The notes: generated by a model from the sequence alone, not told the origin. A stretch of DNA of 64,000 nt from Nitrospinia bacterium (GCA_029261715.1 JAJDAT010000001.1:124001-188000); one strand, 5' to 3'. Positions 1-9,514 are shown, numbered from the stretch's first letter. Numbers and translations are program-made.

Positions 1-143
1 CAACTCCACATGTCATCTTGAACCGAACCTTTAGATTCGACGAAAGATCACGCCTCGATTCAATAAATCGCTACCTTCAATTTTTTATAGTTTTTGAAAC
101 GGAAATTGTAAAACGGATATGGGGCTGGAGGGAATGTTTTAAA

Positions 144-512
144 TTACTTTAGAATGGTGGATCCAAAACTTGGCACTTTGATAATACGCCCGGCCCTGGC
201 CCCTTTTAGGACTAAATTGATCATAGCTTCGTAGTCCCTTTTTCTTTCTTCAAAGAATTCGATAGCCTCTTTTGGAATTTTACGTGTTTGTTGGATTTTG
301 GTAACAGTTTGCTTATGGAGACTAATGATTTGAGATTCCTTATCCTTTACCCGTGGGTAGTGATCGCCTAACCTTGTGCGCGTTTCATCAATAAATGCGC
401 GGAAGGTTCTCAATGGCTCTAAGGGATTAGCTAAGGGAGTGTCATCGGGGACAGCTTCGTCTATCCGCTGTTGATTAAATAACGCATCTACATCATTCTG
501 GCTAAGTTCCAT
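144..512 (-). CDS. Small hypothetical protein with FliM-like N-terminus
   Basis: A 122-residue soluble protein that I do not recognise as a whole. Its first residues (MELSQNDVDALFNQ) closely resemble the N-terminal peptide of flagellar switch protein FliM (LSQxEIDALL), the segment that binds phospho-CheY. The rest is charged and helical (for example KDKESQIISLHKQTVTKIQQ) with no FliM middle or SpoA domain. It has no signal peptide or membrane segment. The ATG at the right end is followed by a full open frame with normal codon use. It stands alone on the minus strand. A role in chemotaxis is inference from the short motif only. Confidence 0.6.
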   Translation of the reverse strand: MELSQNDVDALFNQQRIDEAVPDDTPLANPLEPLRTFRAFIDETRTRLGDHYPRVKDKESQIISLHKQTVTKIQQTRKIPKEAIEFFEERKRDYEAMINLVLKGARAGRIIKVPSFGSTILK

Positions 513-1022
513 GGCCTCGATTCATTCGATTTTATAATAATATCAATTAGTATATTCAAAAATGCCTACAAAGCAAAGTAACTTTTTCGTCACAATAGGT
601 TTAAAATCAATATTTTAAGGTACTTTTGACGACCAACTGACTATTGTTAAGGTGATATTAGTCGTTATTTAGCGGGGCAATCTAAAATTTATTCATGCTC
701 ATATTATAAATTAGGTCTACCAAATATGCATATAAATAAACATTGTCAAAGTGAAAACCATTGAAAAGCGGCCATAAAAACCGAACTCGATCCACATATC
801 CTAGCTTGTAAACATACTTGCTATTTGTCTTTATAAAATAAAAAACCTTACGTAAGGATCGCTTTGATTCCAAAAAACCCTATCTTTCTTCTCTCTTTTT
901 CTCTGGAATTCGGAGCTTGCCCTGAGGCACTCGAAGGATCCGACTTAGCAGTTTCACAAAAGCGGCGTTATCCTTTATAATACCCTTCCTTTTTAAACAA
1001 TTAATCGACAATAAAACAAAAT
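513..1022. other. Intergenic region, AT-rich, no supported gene
   Basis: Divergent spacer between the minus-strand small protein and the plus-strand STAND NTPase. It contains short AT-rich open frames without ribosome binding sites or recognisable composition, and one copy of the dispersed REP-like repeat near 911-941. Promoters for both flanking genes should lie here, but I cannot pick one with confidence. Confidence 0.6.
911..941. repeat. REP-like dispersed repeat copy
   Basis: The segment begins GAGCTTGCCCTGAGGC and ends CGAAGGATCC. It matches the copy at 3223-3256 (GAGCTTGTCCTGAGCC ... CGAAGGAAAGGATCT) and weaker copies near 23309-23395, 46328-46352 and 48775-48808. All copies are intergenic or lie at gene borders. 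Confidence 0.6.
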
Positions 1023-2921
1023 ATGGAATCTGAAGCTCCCCAAGAAGAACCTGAAGCTGGCGGGTTGTCGCTAAACTTTGCCTTTGCAACCGCGTCGCTG
1101 TTTGCCAGAATCGATCAATTCATTGGTCGCGATGACGCTATCGCTGAAGTTGAAAAATGCTTCCTGTCAGATCAAAGAATCGTTGGATTCGACGGTATTG
1201 GCGGAATGGGCAAAACCTTTGCCGCCGTTAAAATCGCCCAAAATTTACTCGATACCGAGCAAACCGATTTAAAAGTAGAAAAAGTATTTTTCATCGACGG
1301 TCGCGACGGACTGGGAGCCACGTTTCATTCCTTCTTGGGACAATTCATTCAAGTTTGCGAACTCTATAACGAACTCAAGCTGACCAAAATATTTTTTGAT
1401 AAAGACGACTCACCGCAAGAAGTCGCCGTAGAATTGATCAAATATTTACACGAACGCAATATTTTATTCGTCTTTGACAACTTGGAATCGTGGCTCGACG
1501 AGGATGGTAGTTTCAAAGATTGGCAGTTATACGAATTCTTTTTTAACTTGGTTCAAATGAGCGAAGGTAATTTAAAATTCCTGCTAACTTCTCGGCAACG
1601 GTTTTCTTTCAACTCCTACGAAGCCGACACCCAGGACCCACGCTGGATTTCGCTCAAGCCCTTTTCAGTGGACGAACGGCTGGCCGCTTTAAACCAACAT
1701 CCTGATCTTAGCGAGCAACCTCCCGCTGATAAAATGAAAATCGTTCATGACATTGGAGAGCATCCTTACGAAATCGGGTTACTGGCTAAAGATCAAGGCG
1801 TCCCCAGCACACGAGCGGCGGAAATTAACGGGAAACGCGAAGAGACTGGCGACTTTGTAGCGCTGGAGCATTATCTCGGTCAGCTATCAGAAGATGAGTT
1901 GGAACTGCTGCAAATTCGAGCCATATTTCGAAAAGAACATTTGAATAAAAAATTAACCGAACTCTTCTGGGGGTTTCAAAGGAAAAAAGCCGGCAAACCT
2001 TATGATAATTTTGAAGCGCTCATTCAGGGAATCGCCGCTAAAGGGTTGATCGCCTTTGACGCTAACCAGCAAGAAACTCAGCTTCATCCTCTGATACGGA
2101 TGCGACTGTTTGAAGAAAACGACGGGAACTTCGCAATGCTTTTTGACCGCAAAAACTCGTTATATCAAGCTTTGGTTCAATTTTTTCTAGCCCATTTTCA
2201 GCATTTTGAAACTTCCGATAAAGAAAAGGCTTTTGGCTTCCTCGCCCACGCTTATGAATACTCCCTCTTATTGGGAGAGTTGAAATTCATCAACCCGATT
2301 CATCAAATTTTTTCGGGCGGTTTTCAAGAATTCATTCTAAGGCACATTGCGGTGGACTATTTAATCCGCACTGGAGGCGTCGCCTTAAAGGCCGCTAAAA
2401 CGGCTGAAGACATGCAATTAGTCTTAAGAGTTATCGAAAATCTTAACGACTTAAAGCTATTCTCCATGGCTCAGTTTTTTTTGAACGACGTTATCCGTCA
2501 CAAAGCAATGAACGACAAGTGCCGAGAAATTGCTTTTGGAGTGCAGGGAAAAATTCATTCCAATATAAAAAATTGGGAAAAAGCCGTCGAAGCATTTAAA
2601 AAAAGCCTGGAATTTTCCTCTTACGAAGAACCAGGTTCGACTTATGGAGCGGTTCTCCATCAATTGGGAGTCGCTTACGAAAATCAAGAAGATTGGGAGC
2701 ATATGCGGGAAAACTTTTTATTAGCGATAGAGTGCCTTGCTAAAAATAAAGATCCCAAAATCGATATCGCCTTTCAAAGTTTGGGCAGGGTCCAGGAACA
2801 TTTGAAAGACAACGATTGGAACCAGATGGAAAAATGGCTCGCTCCAGAAATCATTACGGCCATCAAAGCTGGCTGGACAGACGAGGCCGTCGCCGAGTTA
2901 AACCAAGCGACTGAAAAATAA
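1023..2921 (+). CDS. STAND-type NTPase with C-terminal TPR-like helices
   Basis: A 632-residue P-loop ATPase of the STAND/NB-ARC type. The ORC/STAND lead motif FIGRDDAI (about residue 34) is followed by the Walker A motif GIGGMGKT (about 58-65) and a Walker B-like strand ILFVFDNLE (about 147). The C-terminal third is helical with TPR-like units (AVEAFKKSLEFS, LHQLGVAYENQEDW). STAND proteins act as sensor switches in signalling and phage defence and usually carry an effector domain. Here an in-frame TAA lies about 20 bases upstream of the ATG, so no N-terminal effector exists in this frame, and none is visible at the C-terminus. Any effector would have to be a separate protein. Confidence 0.8.
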   Translation: MESEAPQEEPEAGGLSLNFAFATASLFARIDQFIGRDDAIAEVEKCFLSDQRIVGFDGIGGMGKTFAAVKIAQNLLDTEQTDLKVEKVFFIDGRDGLGATFHSFLGQFIQVCELYNELKLTKIFFDKDDSPQEVAVELIKYLHERNILFVFDNLESWLDEDGSFKDWQLYEFFFNLVQMSEGNLKFLLTSRQRFSFNSYEADTQDPRWISLKPFSVDERLAALNQHPDLSEQPPADKMKIVHDIGEHPYEIGLLAKDQGVPSTRAAEINGKREETGDFVALEHYLGQLSEDELELLQIRAIFRKEHLNKKLTELFWGFQRKKAGKPYDNFEALIQGIAAKGLIAFDANQQETQLHPLIRMRLFEENDGNFAMLFDRKNSLYQALVQFFLAHFQHFETSDKEKAFGFLAHAYEYSLLLGELKFINPIHQIFSGGFQEFILRHIAVDYLIRTGGVALKAAKTAEDMQLVLRVIENLNDLKLFSMAQFFLNDVIRHKAMNDKCREIAFGVQGKIHSNIKNWEKAVEAFKKSLEFSSYEEPGSTYGAVLHQLGVAYENQEDWEHMRENFLLAIECLAKNKDPKIDIAFQSLGRVQEHLKDNDWNQMEKWLAPEIITAIKAGWTDEAVAELNQATEK

Positions 2922-3292
2922 ATTAGCGTTTCCAAATAATATTCTGTTATATTTAATCTATGAGCAATTTTGATACACATTCAAGCGAGCAAAACGCCGA
3001 AACCACCTGTGTTTCGTCCCTACCCTTATTGTCCGCTTTAGCGCTCTTGAAACGGGGCGGTCCCCTTTTCCAATAGACCACTATTCTTTTTTGATTTATC
3101 CCAAATAGATACTAAGCCAATTTATTGATATAATAGTTGGTTGTTGAATTATTGGCTATTTATTCGAAGCTAATAATAAAAAGGTTATATCCACGTCATC
3201 CTAGAGGAGCCATCCTTTGATGAGCTTGTCCTGAGCCTGCCGAAGGAAAGGATCTAGGTATTAACGGCGTTATCTATAAATATTAAAATTTA
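2922..3292 (+). other. Intergenic spacer with REP-like repeat
   Basis: Spacer before leuA. It holds a REP-like repeat at 3223-3256. A 38-codon open frame at 2960-3076 has no ribosome binding site and is not called. I see no leucine-rich leader peptide or T-box that would indicate attenuation of leuA. Confidence 0.5.
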
Positions 3293-4876
3293 ATGAGTGA
3301 AAGTGAGATTGAAATGGAACCGGAAAGACTGATTGTATTCGACACGACCCTGAGAGACGGGGAACAATGCCCAGGCGCTAGCCTAAACATCAAGGAAAAA
3401 CTTGAAGTTGCGCGGCAATTGTCCTTGTTAAAGGTTGACGTGATCGAAGCGGGTTTTCCGGTTGCGTCTCCCGGAGACTTTCAAGCGGTTGAAACCATCG
3501 CTAAGGAAATTCGCAACGCCTCCATTGCCGGTCTCGCTCGCGCTTACGAAAAAGATATCGTAGCGGCGGCGCAAGCTCTGGAAAAAGCGGAGTCTCCGCG
3601 TATTCACGTTTTTCTCTCCACGTCCAAATCGCATCGGACCCATATGGTGAAAAAAGCGAAAGAAGAAATCGTGACCATGGCAGTGGACGCCATCAAAATG
3701 GCCAAAAAATATGTCGACGATGTGGAGTTTTCTCCAATGGACGCATCCCGCACCGAAGAGGACTTTCTTGCAACAGTTTTAGAAGCGGTGATAGACGTTG
3801 GAGCGACCACGGTTAATATTCCGGATACGGTGGGTTATGCTATTCCAGAACAGTTTGGAGACTTAATCTCTTACATTAAGAAAAACGTCTCAAACATTGA
3901 TAGATCCATCATTAGTGTGCACTGCCATAATGATCTAGGTTTGGCTGTCGCCAACTCACTAGCAGCCGTTAGAGCTGGCGCTCGTCAGGTAGAATGTACG
4001 GTAAATGGTATAGGCGAACGCGCAGGCAACGCCGCTATGGAAGAAATTGTCATGGCGCTTAAAACACGTAAAAACTTCTACCAGGTCGATACCCAAATCG
4101 AAACTAAACACATCATGGCATGTAGCAAAATGGTCAGCAGTTTGACGGGTTTTTTCGTACAACGCAACAAAGCCATTGTCGGGAAAAATGCTTTCGCTCA
4201 TGAGTCGGGAATTCATCAACATGGGTTCCTGAAAAAGAAAGACACTTTTGAAATCATGGACCCGAAACATGTTGGCGCCGACGATTCTGAGTTGGTAATG
4301 GGCAAACATTCTGGACGCAGCGCGTTGGCTCATAAAGTAAAAGAGCTAATGGGATATGAAATTTCACAAGAGGACCTGGACATTCTTTTTGACGAGTTCA
4401 AAATACTCGCCGACGAGAAGAAAGAAATCTTCGATGAAGACATCGTCTCTCTAATTCACAAACAAAAATTAGAGGATGATAGCTTAGTCACCTACCGATT
4501 AGGTAAGTTCAAATGTTCCTTCGAAACCGGCGGAGCGCCACAAGCGGAAGTTGAACTACTTGGTAAAGATGGAGCAACCTTTTCAGCGTCAGCCGAAGGC
4601 GACGGACCCGTCGACGCAATATACAATTGCATCGATAAGATTTCTGGTCTGCAATGCAAACTCTTAGATTATCAAGTGATGTCGAAAACCAAAGGGCAAG
4701 ACGCCCAAGGCGAGGTAACGGTTTTAGTATTGAACGAAACGCGGGAATCGTTGGGCAAAGGCTCGAGCCTCAATACGTTGGAAGCAAGCGCAGAGGCATA
4801 TGTAGACGCTATCAATAAATTACTGTTTAAGAGAAAGTCTGGACCCGTCGAAGGTTCCGATATTCCTGGACCTTAA
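3293..4876 (+). CDS. leuA: 2-isopropylmalate synthase
   Basis: This enzyme condenses acetyl-CoA with 2-oxoisovalerate, the first committed step of leucine synthesis. The protein is 527 residues, the usual length for the long LeuA family. The HMGL-like catalytic TIM barrel starts with the signature DTTLRDGEQCPGAS (residues 17-30) and contains the metal-site strand SVHCHNDLGLAVANS (about 204-218) and NGIGERAGNA (about 238). The C-terminal third (from about residue 400) fits the LeuA allosteric dimerisation domain that binds leucine as feedback inhibitor. It stands alone; no leuBCD neighbours are present. Citramalate synthase is an alternative, but the overall pattern favours LeuA. Confidence 0.93.
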   Translation: MSESEIEMEPERLIVFDTTLRDGEQCPGASLNIKEKLEVARQLSLLKVDVIEAGFPVASPGDFQAVETIAKEIRNASIAGLARAYEKDIVAAAQALEKAESPRIHVFLSTSKSHRTHMVKKAKEEIVTMAVDAIKMAKKYVDDVEFSPMDASRTEEDFLATVLEAVIDVGATTVNIPDTVGYAIPEQFGDLISYIKKNVSNIDRSIISVHCHNDLGLAVANSLAAVRAGARQVECTVNGIGERAGNAAMEEIVMALKTRKNFYQVDTQIETKHIMACSKMVSSLTGFFVQRNKAIVGKNAFAHESGIHQHGFLKKKDTFEIMDPKHVGADDSELVMGKHSGRSALAHKVKELMGYEISQEDLDILFDEFKILADEKKEIFDEDIVSLIHKQKLEDDSLVTYRLGKFKCSFETGGAPQAEVELLGKDGATFSASAEGDGPVDAIYNCIDKISGLQCKLLDYQVMSKTKGQDAQGEVTVLVLNETRESLGKGSSLNTLEASAEAYVDAINKLLFKRKSGPVEGSDIPGP

Positions 4877-4903
4877 TTTTTCGAGCGTTAAAAATTCAAT
4901 TCA

Positions 4904-4945
4904 ACCGGGGCTTTTCCAAAAATGGTAAAGCTCCGGTAACTTTTT
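4904..4945 (+). terminator. Probable rho-independent terminator of leuA
   Basis: ACCGGGGCTTT and AAAGCTCCGGT form a stem with one G-A mismatch around a short A-rich loop, followed by a run of five T. It ends just before the ribosome binding site of the following zinc-ribbon gene. Confidence 0.65.
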
Positions 4946-4959
4946 GGGAGAATAGGCAA

Positions 4960-5157
4960 ATGCCAAGTTACGATCATAGCTGCACAAAATGCAAAAAAGA
5001 CTTTGTTGTTGAAATGAAAATATCTGAAGTTGGAGTTAAAAAAATCAAATGTCCTAAATGTAACTCCACAAAAAATGTCGAACGCAACGTAACCAACACT
5101 TCGTATAAAGCCGAAAGTGTTGACCGATATAATTACTCCAAAAATAGCGGCGACTAA
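4960..5157 (+). CDS. FmdB-family zinc ribbon protein
   Basis: A 65-residue protein starting MPSYDHSCTKCKKDF, the classic FmdB/CxxC_CXXC_SSSS start (MPxYxYxCxxC). A second pair CPKC follows at about residues 32-35, so four cysteines can bind zinc. FmdB-type proteins are small putative regulators of unknown mechanism. The family name comes from an amidase/formamidase operon, which is absent here. A GGGAG-like ribosome binding site precedes the ATG. It has no operon partner. Confidence 0.85.
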   Translation: MPSYDHSCTKCKKDFVVEMKISEVGVKKIKCPKCNSTKNVERNVTNTSYKAESVDRYNYSKNSGD

Positions 5158-5631
5158 AATAAATAGAGCTATTGAAACCGATTTTCTTCTTTTTTATTAA
5201 AAAATAATAAATATCTGTAAGCGCTCGGGTTTTTATAAAGTTTGCGCAACTTGCGACAAACAGTCAAAATTTTCGCAATAAAATAAGTCTCTATTTTTCA
5301 AAATATTCCAAGTTACCTCTAGAATAAAAGTCTCAAAAAAAAGACAGTTCCGATAATTCGATTTTCCGAATTTTATCAAATTGATACTCAAAATTAGTGT
5401 AAAACTATGTAACGGCTATGTTACACTTTCAATTGGGCTATTGTTATCTGACAAAAATAGCCGATAATATAGAAGTACTATTAATTTGCTTTAAAAGGCG
5501 GATTATCCTTCGATTTTTCTAGTTATTTAGCTTACCTAATCCGATAGTCTGCCAGTCAATAAATTTTATAGTAAGCCAGCTTCGCGAATCATTATTCGCT
5601 TTATTAATTCTAATCTTCGAAAACTTGGATT
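5158..5631 (+). other. Long AT-rich intergenic region
   Basis: About 470 bases without a supported gene. The sequence is strongly AT-rich and probably holds the promoter of the downstream TPR gene. I see no convincing RNA fold or repeat. Confidence 0.5.
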
Positions 5632-7188
5632 ATGACTGCCCTCGACCTTGAATCTCCTCAAACTCAAAGCGAAAATGATCGCTCTCTCTCTCAAATCCAT
5701 AATGAATTAACCCGTTACCATTTAAGCGGCGAAACCGTAACGATGGAACAGCTGGTTAGTGTCGATGAAAAAATTAATAACGTTGCTAAAGAAATTACAG
5801 AGAAAGAAGGTAGTATCGAAGCTTATAAAAACCGCTTTGTCGAGTTCTATCATTTACTATCCTTTCTTTTTGACGAAAAAAACCATGCAGCCCGCGCAGA
5901 GGAAAACTTAGCCCGAGCTTTTAAATTAGATAAATCAAACGTCGAAACTATTTTCCGCATGGGCCTTCGTTATTACGATAAAGGCGATTACGAAATTTCT
6001 GGTAAAGCTTTTGCCCGATTAATCAAAATTGGACAGCTTTCGAAAAAGGCCGGAAAAATCGAGCAGTTGTTTGGAGACAAAAAACGGTTAGTTACTCTGG
6101 TGCATTTAGGAATCCATTATTTTGACCACAAAGATTTAGATAAAGCTCAAGAGGTTCTTACAAATGTAACTGCCCTCGCCCAAATTGGATTAAAAGAGAG
6201 CGAGTGTTCCTTAAGCCAAGTATTGGACCTCTCCAACGCGGAATCTGAAGCTTGGTATTATTTGGGCAAAATCCAAATGGAGCGTAACAAAAGGATGGAA
6301 GCTTTAAAACTCTTGGAAAATTCCATCCAATTAAACGGTAACGATAGAGCCAACGCCCTCTTAGGATTTCTATATTTTAAAATTGGCAAAATCGACGACG
6401 CACTCAAATGTTATCAAGACTCGGTAAAAAATAATCCCAATAATCGAGACGGATTAAACGGAATTTTCGATATTTTCGAAATGGAAAACAGACCGCTTGA
6501 GGATTATCTAGACGTTATAGATCTAGATAGCGATCCAGACAATTCGACAAAACGTTTCTTTGTCGCCGAAGCCTATATGAAGTTTGCGATGAAAAGTAAA
6601 CTCTCGAAATTTAAGGACGCTCAAAACACAACCGTCCCTTACGATATCTTAAACAAGATCGTAGCGCGCTTAGAAAAAGCCGAAACGGCATTTGCAGCTT
6701 CGTTTCAAAAGGACGACCCAGATATCGATAAAGAATTTGAAGAGACCATCAAAAATAAAATTGTCGACGCTAGAAACTGGTTAAAAATACTAAGAGATTA
6801 TAGAAAAGAAAAAACCGGTATTTATTGGCAAAAGATGAATGTTGATTCCGTTCAGAGCTTTGAGTTGTATTTTGAATGGTCGGATAAAGTTCCTTTAGAT
6901 TCTTCAATAAGACGTTATGAAGAAATCAGGAAAACTGCAGATAAAAATCCAGTTCCTCCTCTATATATAGGAAAAGCACAACTGCGCGAAGTTATAAAAG
7001 CGACTAAAAGTAAAAAGAAAGTCCTTGAGCCTCCTGAAATGATCCAACTACTCGACGAAGCTGGAAAGAATTTCAACAAATCTAAAAACCTGGAACTTGA
7101 GAATGGTCCTCTCACCGCCTCCATTAAAAAACAGCAAGAACTTCTCAAGGAAGTCCAATTAAACGTCGTCAAGTCCGCAAAAAAATAG
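5632..7188 (+). CDS. Tetratricopeptide-repeat protein
   Basis: A 518-residue soluble helical protein without signal peptide. TPR-like units are visible from about residue 90 to 290 (AEENLARAFKLDKSN, YYDKGDYEISGKAFARL, AWYYLGKIQMERNKRMEALKLLENSI, ALLGFLYFKIGKIDDALKCYQDS). The C-terminal 200 residues are charged and helical, without recognised domains. TPRs mediate protein contacts; the partner is unknown. It is convergent with the TIR gene (18-base gap). Confidence 0.8.
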   Translation: MTALDLESPQTQSENDRSLSQIHNELTRYHLSGETVTMEQLVSVDEKINNVAKEITEKEGSIEAYKNRFVEFYHLLSFLFDEKNHAARAEENLARAFKLDKSNVETIFRMGLRYYDKGDYEISGKAFARLIKIGQLSKKAGKIEQLFGDKKRLVTLVHLGIHYFDHKDLDKAQEVLTNVTALAQIGLKESECSLSQVLDLSNAESEAWYYLGKIQMERNKRMEALKLLENSIQLNGNDRANALLGFLYFKIGKIDDALKCYQDSVKNNPNNRDGLNGIFDIFEMENRPLEDYLDVIDLDSDPDNSTKRFFVAEAYMKFAMKSKLSKFKDAQNTTVPYDILNKIVARLEKAETAFAASFQKDDPDIDKEFEETIKNKIVDARNWLKILRDYRKEKTGIYWQKMNVDSVQSFELYFEWSDKVPLDSSIRRYEEIRKTADKNPVPPLYIGKAQLREVIKATKSKKKVLEPPEMIQLLDEAGKNFNKSKNLELENGPLTASIKKQQELLKEVQLNVVKSAKK

Positions 7189-7205
7189 GTTACTTAAACC
7201 AATAG

Positions 7206-8420
7206 TTAGTTTTGATCAAAATTACCTATCGGATATTCAATTTGTAGCTCTTGCACCAAACCAGCCAAACTTTTCTGATAAATTTCTTGTTTTCCCCAAT
7301 CGCGAAAATCTATCAGTTCCCCTTCTAAATCTAATTCTTTGATCCAGCTTTCAAAGGCTTCTTTGCCCTGCTCGTCAATAAACATTGGGAATAATAGTTT
7401 AGGCTTTTGAAAATCGTCGAAGTTATATTTACATTGGTCTTTCAATTCCCCTTGCAACTCCAGTTTCATCCTCTTTTCTCTCTTTAGAGCGTTTTCTACT
7501 TCTTGCCTCAACCACTTTGATTTAATAGAATCTTCAGAAATTAATACCAAAAACTTCTCGTTGTCTCGGACAGATTTATCGCAAGTACTTTCATACCAGT
7601 TTCTTTCTTTGTCATTTTTTGGATTTAGCCAACATCTCAATCCTTTTTCTTGCAAATCGTCATGAATTTTTTGCGCTAAAACTACGTCTTTTTCTGAATG
7701 ACTGATAAAACACGTATGTTTTTGAGCTAACTCCAGCGTTCCCAAAAGCGTAGGAATACTCTTTATAAACGAATCAGAAAAACCGCAATCCCTGAGAAAT
7801 TTATCCGATAAATTTTTTGAACGTATCAACGTTTGTTGATCGATTGTAGAGGCTCCTAAAGAAACAGATTTATCCAGGTTGCTTGCTCTGGACAAATCAT
7901 TTTCGCTAAAAATAGTCGATTTTAATAAGGCGTCTTCAAAATTAGCTCTAATTAAAATAGCCCTGGTAAAGTTTACCCCATGAAGACTCGCCCATCTAAA
8001 GTTGGCTAATGTTAAATTCGCGTTGAAAAAATTAGCTGATATTAGAGTTGCTCTGGATAAATCGGCTGACTTCAGATCCGCCATAAAAAAATTTGCGAGT
8101 TCTAAATTAGCGCCTATAAAATCAACGTGTCGAAGATTTGCGTTTGTAAAATTCACCCTTTGTAAATTGGCGTCATCGAAGACAGCCGTCAAGAGATTAG
8201 CGCTTTCAAGGTTTGCCCCTTCCAAGTCAGCTCCTTGAAAATCAACTCCAGTCAAGTCAGTTCCATAAAAGTTGACGTCCGTTAAATCTGCCATTGAAAG
8301 AGTCGGAATGATTAAATTCACTTCCGATAAATCAGGCCTTATATCGGGATTCTCTTCTCGCCATTCATTCCAGGCTTCAACATCCTGGTTGATCATATCG
8401 AAATGTTCTGGATTAGCCAT
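7206..8420 (-). CDS. Pentapeptide-repeat / TIR domain fusion protein
   Basis: A 404-residue protein of two parts. Residues about 40-185 are pentapeptide repeats of the A(D/N)Lxx type (LTDVNFYGTDLTGVDFQGA, ADLEGANLESANL), predicted to form a right-handed quadrilateral beta-helix. Residues about 236-375 are a TIR domain opening CFISHSEKD, with a WLNPK-like second strand and SKWLRQEVENAL, whose Glu sits where TIR NADases have the catalytic acid. Bacterial TIR proteins commonly hydrolyse or remodel NAD+ in phage defence. The beta-helix would be the sensing or scaffold part; that is inference. There is no signal peptide. Confidence 0.85.
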   Translation of the reverse strand: MANPEHFDMINQDVEAWNEWREENPDIRPDLSEVNLIIPTLSMADLTDVNFYGTDLTGVDFQGADLEGANLESANLLTAVFDDANLQRVNFTNANLRHVDFIGANLELANFFMADLKSADLSRATLISANFFNANLTLANFRWASLHGVNFTRAILIRANFEDALLKSTIFSENDLSRASNLDKSVSLGASTIDQQTLIRSKNLSDKFLRDCGFSDSFIKSIPTLLGTLELAQKHTCFISHSEKDVVLAQKIHDDLQEKGLRCWLNPKNDKERNWYESTCDKSVRDNEKFLVLISEDSIKSKWLRQEVENALKREKRMKLELQGELKDQCKYNFDDFQKPKLLFPMFIDEQGKEAFESWIKELDLEGELIDFRDWGKQEIYQKSLAGLVQELQIEYPIGNFDQN

Positions 8421-8777
8421 AAACTAATAAGTCACTTTTTGAAACGTAGTTACTTGCGCAATATAGACAAGGTCGTTTTTAGTATCAAACGACAACGAGT
8501 GAGGGATTATATCAAGAGACTGAAGCAATTCAAACCTAAGATGAATACAAACACAAGTTTTTCAACCTATTAAGTCCGCTTTCATTTGATTATAGGCATG
8601 CTCTTCAGCAAGGCGAGGCTATACATCAACTAGTTGATCTGAAGAATTCTTCTTATGACTTTAATAAGTAATGATCATAGCTAGAAGTGTCAGGCCACAA
8701 TTCAAGGACTGTCTAAAATCAAAATAATTCTTAACAACAAGAAGGATTGTGAGTCTTTAAATGATAAAAAAACGTAA
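8421..8777. other. Intergenic region, nothing recognised
   Basis: AT-rich spacer upstream of the TIR gene. Apart from promoter sequence that must exist for that gene, I see no gene or fold that I can support. Confidence 0.4.
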
Positions 8778-8951
8778 GACAGGTTTGAAGGGTTTTGGCG
8801 AGAAGATTCTATCCATATTATGACAATTTGAGGTATTCAGGATTATGTTGAAGAACAAAATAAAGAAGAAATTTTTCCGGATCTTATATCTAAGCCTACC
8901 TATTCAATATTATAAGAAATCAAAACTTGGAAAAAAGGATTGAACTATTAG
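8778..8951 (+). pseudogene. Possible gene remnant with two in-frame stops
   Basis: One frame reads with coding-like composition for 57 codons but is interrupted by TGA at 8829 and TAA at 8913. Readable pieces include DRFEGFWREDSIHIMTI, GIQDYVEEQNKEEIFPDL and EIKTWKKGLNY. No family was recognised. It may be a fragment of a decayed gene, or chance. Confidence 0.3.
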
Positions 8952-8994
8952 TTAGAGAGATATATTTTCTCAATACATCTCTCTCACCACATTG

Positions 8995-9357
8995 TTAGGC
9001 TAGACCTATAGTGACAATATAAGAATTACTACTTGGATTGTCTACAGTATATGAAAACACTTTTTCATTACTAAAGGTAAAGCTATGCGCTCCAACTGCT
9101 GGGTCATCAAAATAGATCTGCCCAAAGTCATACTCTCCACCTAAACATATAAATTTACAATCTGCTCCTACTCCTTTTGGCGCAATAAAAACGGATGAAT
9201 TGCCCATTGAAATATTAACAGATGATCCGTTTAGTATTGGATTCCCAGCTAGCGGCGCTACTGACCAAGTAGCGTCATCATTGACTTGATTAATAGATGA
9301 AAACTTGATCACGCTCCCTGTTGCATTTTTGATTTCTAACGAAGCCGACATTGACAT
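8995..9357 (-). CDS. Small beta-rich hypothetical protein
   Basis: A 120-residue protein rich in Ser, Asn and alternating hydrophobic residues, starting MSMSASLEIKNATGSVIKF and ending in strand-like SNSYIVTIGLA. It has no signal peptide and only two cysteines. Composition and pattern suggest an all-beta sandwich, comparable in style to the N-terminal 120 residues of the neighbouring PI-PLC-like protein, which also opens with a short polar stretch and a V/IxNxT motif. A CTCC-containing ribosome binding site complement (AGGAG on the minus strand) precedes the ATG. One copy of the 22-bp palindrome lies 158 bases upstream, which suggests shared control with the PI-PLC and protease genes. Function unknown. 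Confidence 0.65.
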   Translation of the reverse strand: MSMSASLEIKNATGSVIKFSSINQVNDDATWSVAPLAGNPILNGSSVNISMGNSSVFIAPKGVGADCKFICLGGEYDFGQIYFDDPAVGAHSFTFSNEKVFSYTVDNPSSNSYIVTIGLA

Positions 9358-9514
9358 TTTAATCTCCTGGCATGCATTTATTAAATTGATACAGTTTCCA
9401 CCCTATATCCAAACTCCAAAGTTAAGACGTAGCTCTGAAAACCAGGCTTGTAAGATTTTATTGACTCATAACTCTTCAATTGGAAAAAAATAATAGCCGC
9501 GTAATAATGTCTCA

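Noticed and set aside
682-873. 63-codon minus-strand open frame
   Set aside because: AT-driven composition, no ribosome binding site and no homologous pattern.
880-1089. 69-codon minus-strand open frame overlapping the STAND start
   Set aside because: Its middle is the REP-like repeat, and its end overlaps a well-supported gene on the other strand.
2960-3076. 38-codon open frame before leuA (leader peptide candidate)
   Set aside because: Six leucines in the middle are suggestive, but there is no ribosome binding site or paired attenuator stem.
7206-8420. Plus-strand frames opposite the pentapeptide repeats
   Set aside because: Repeats on one strand give false open frames on the other; composition is not protein-like.
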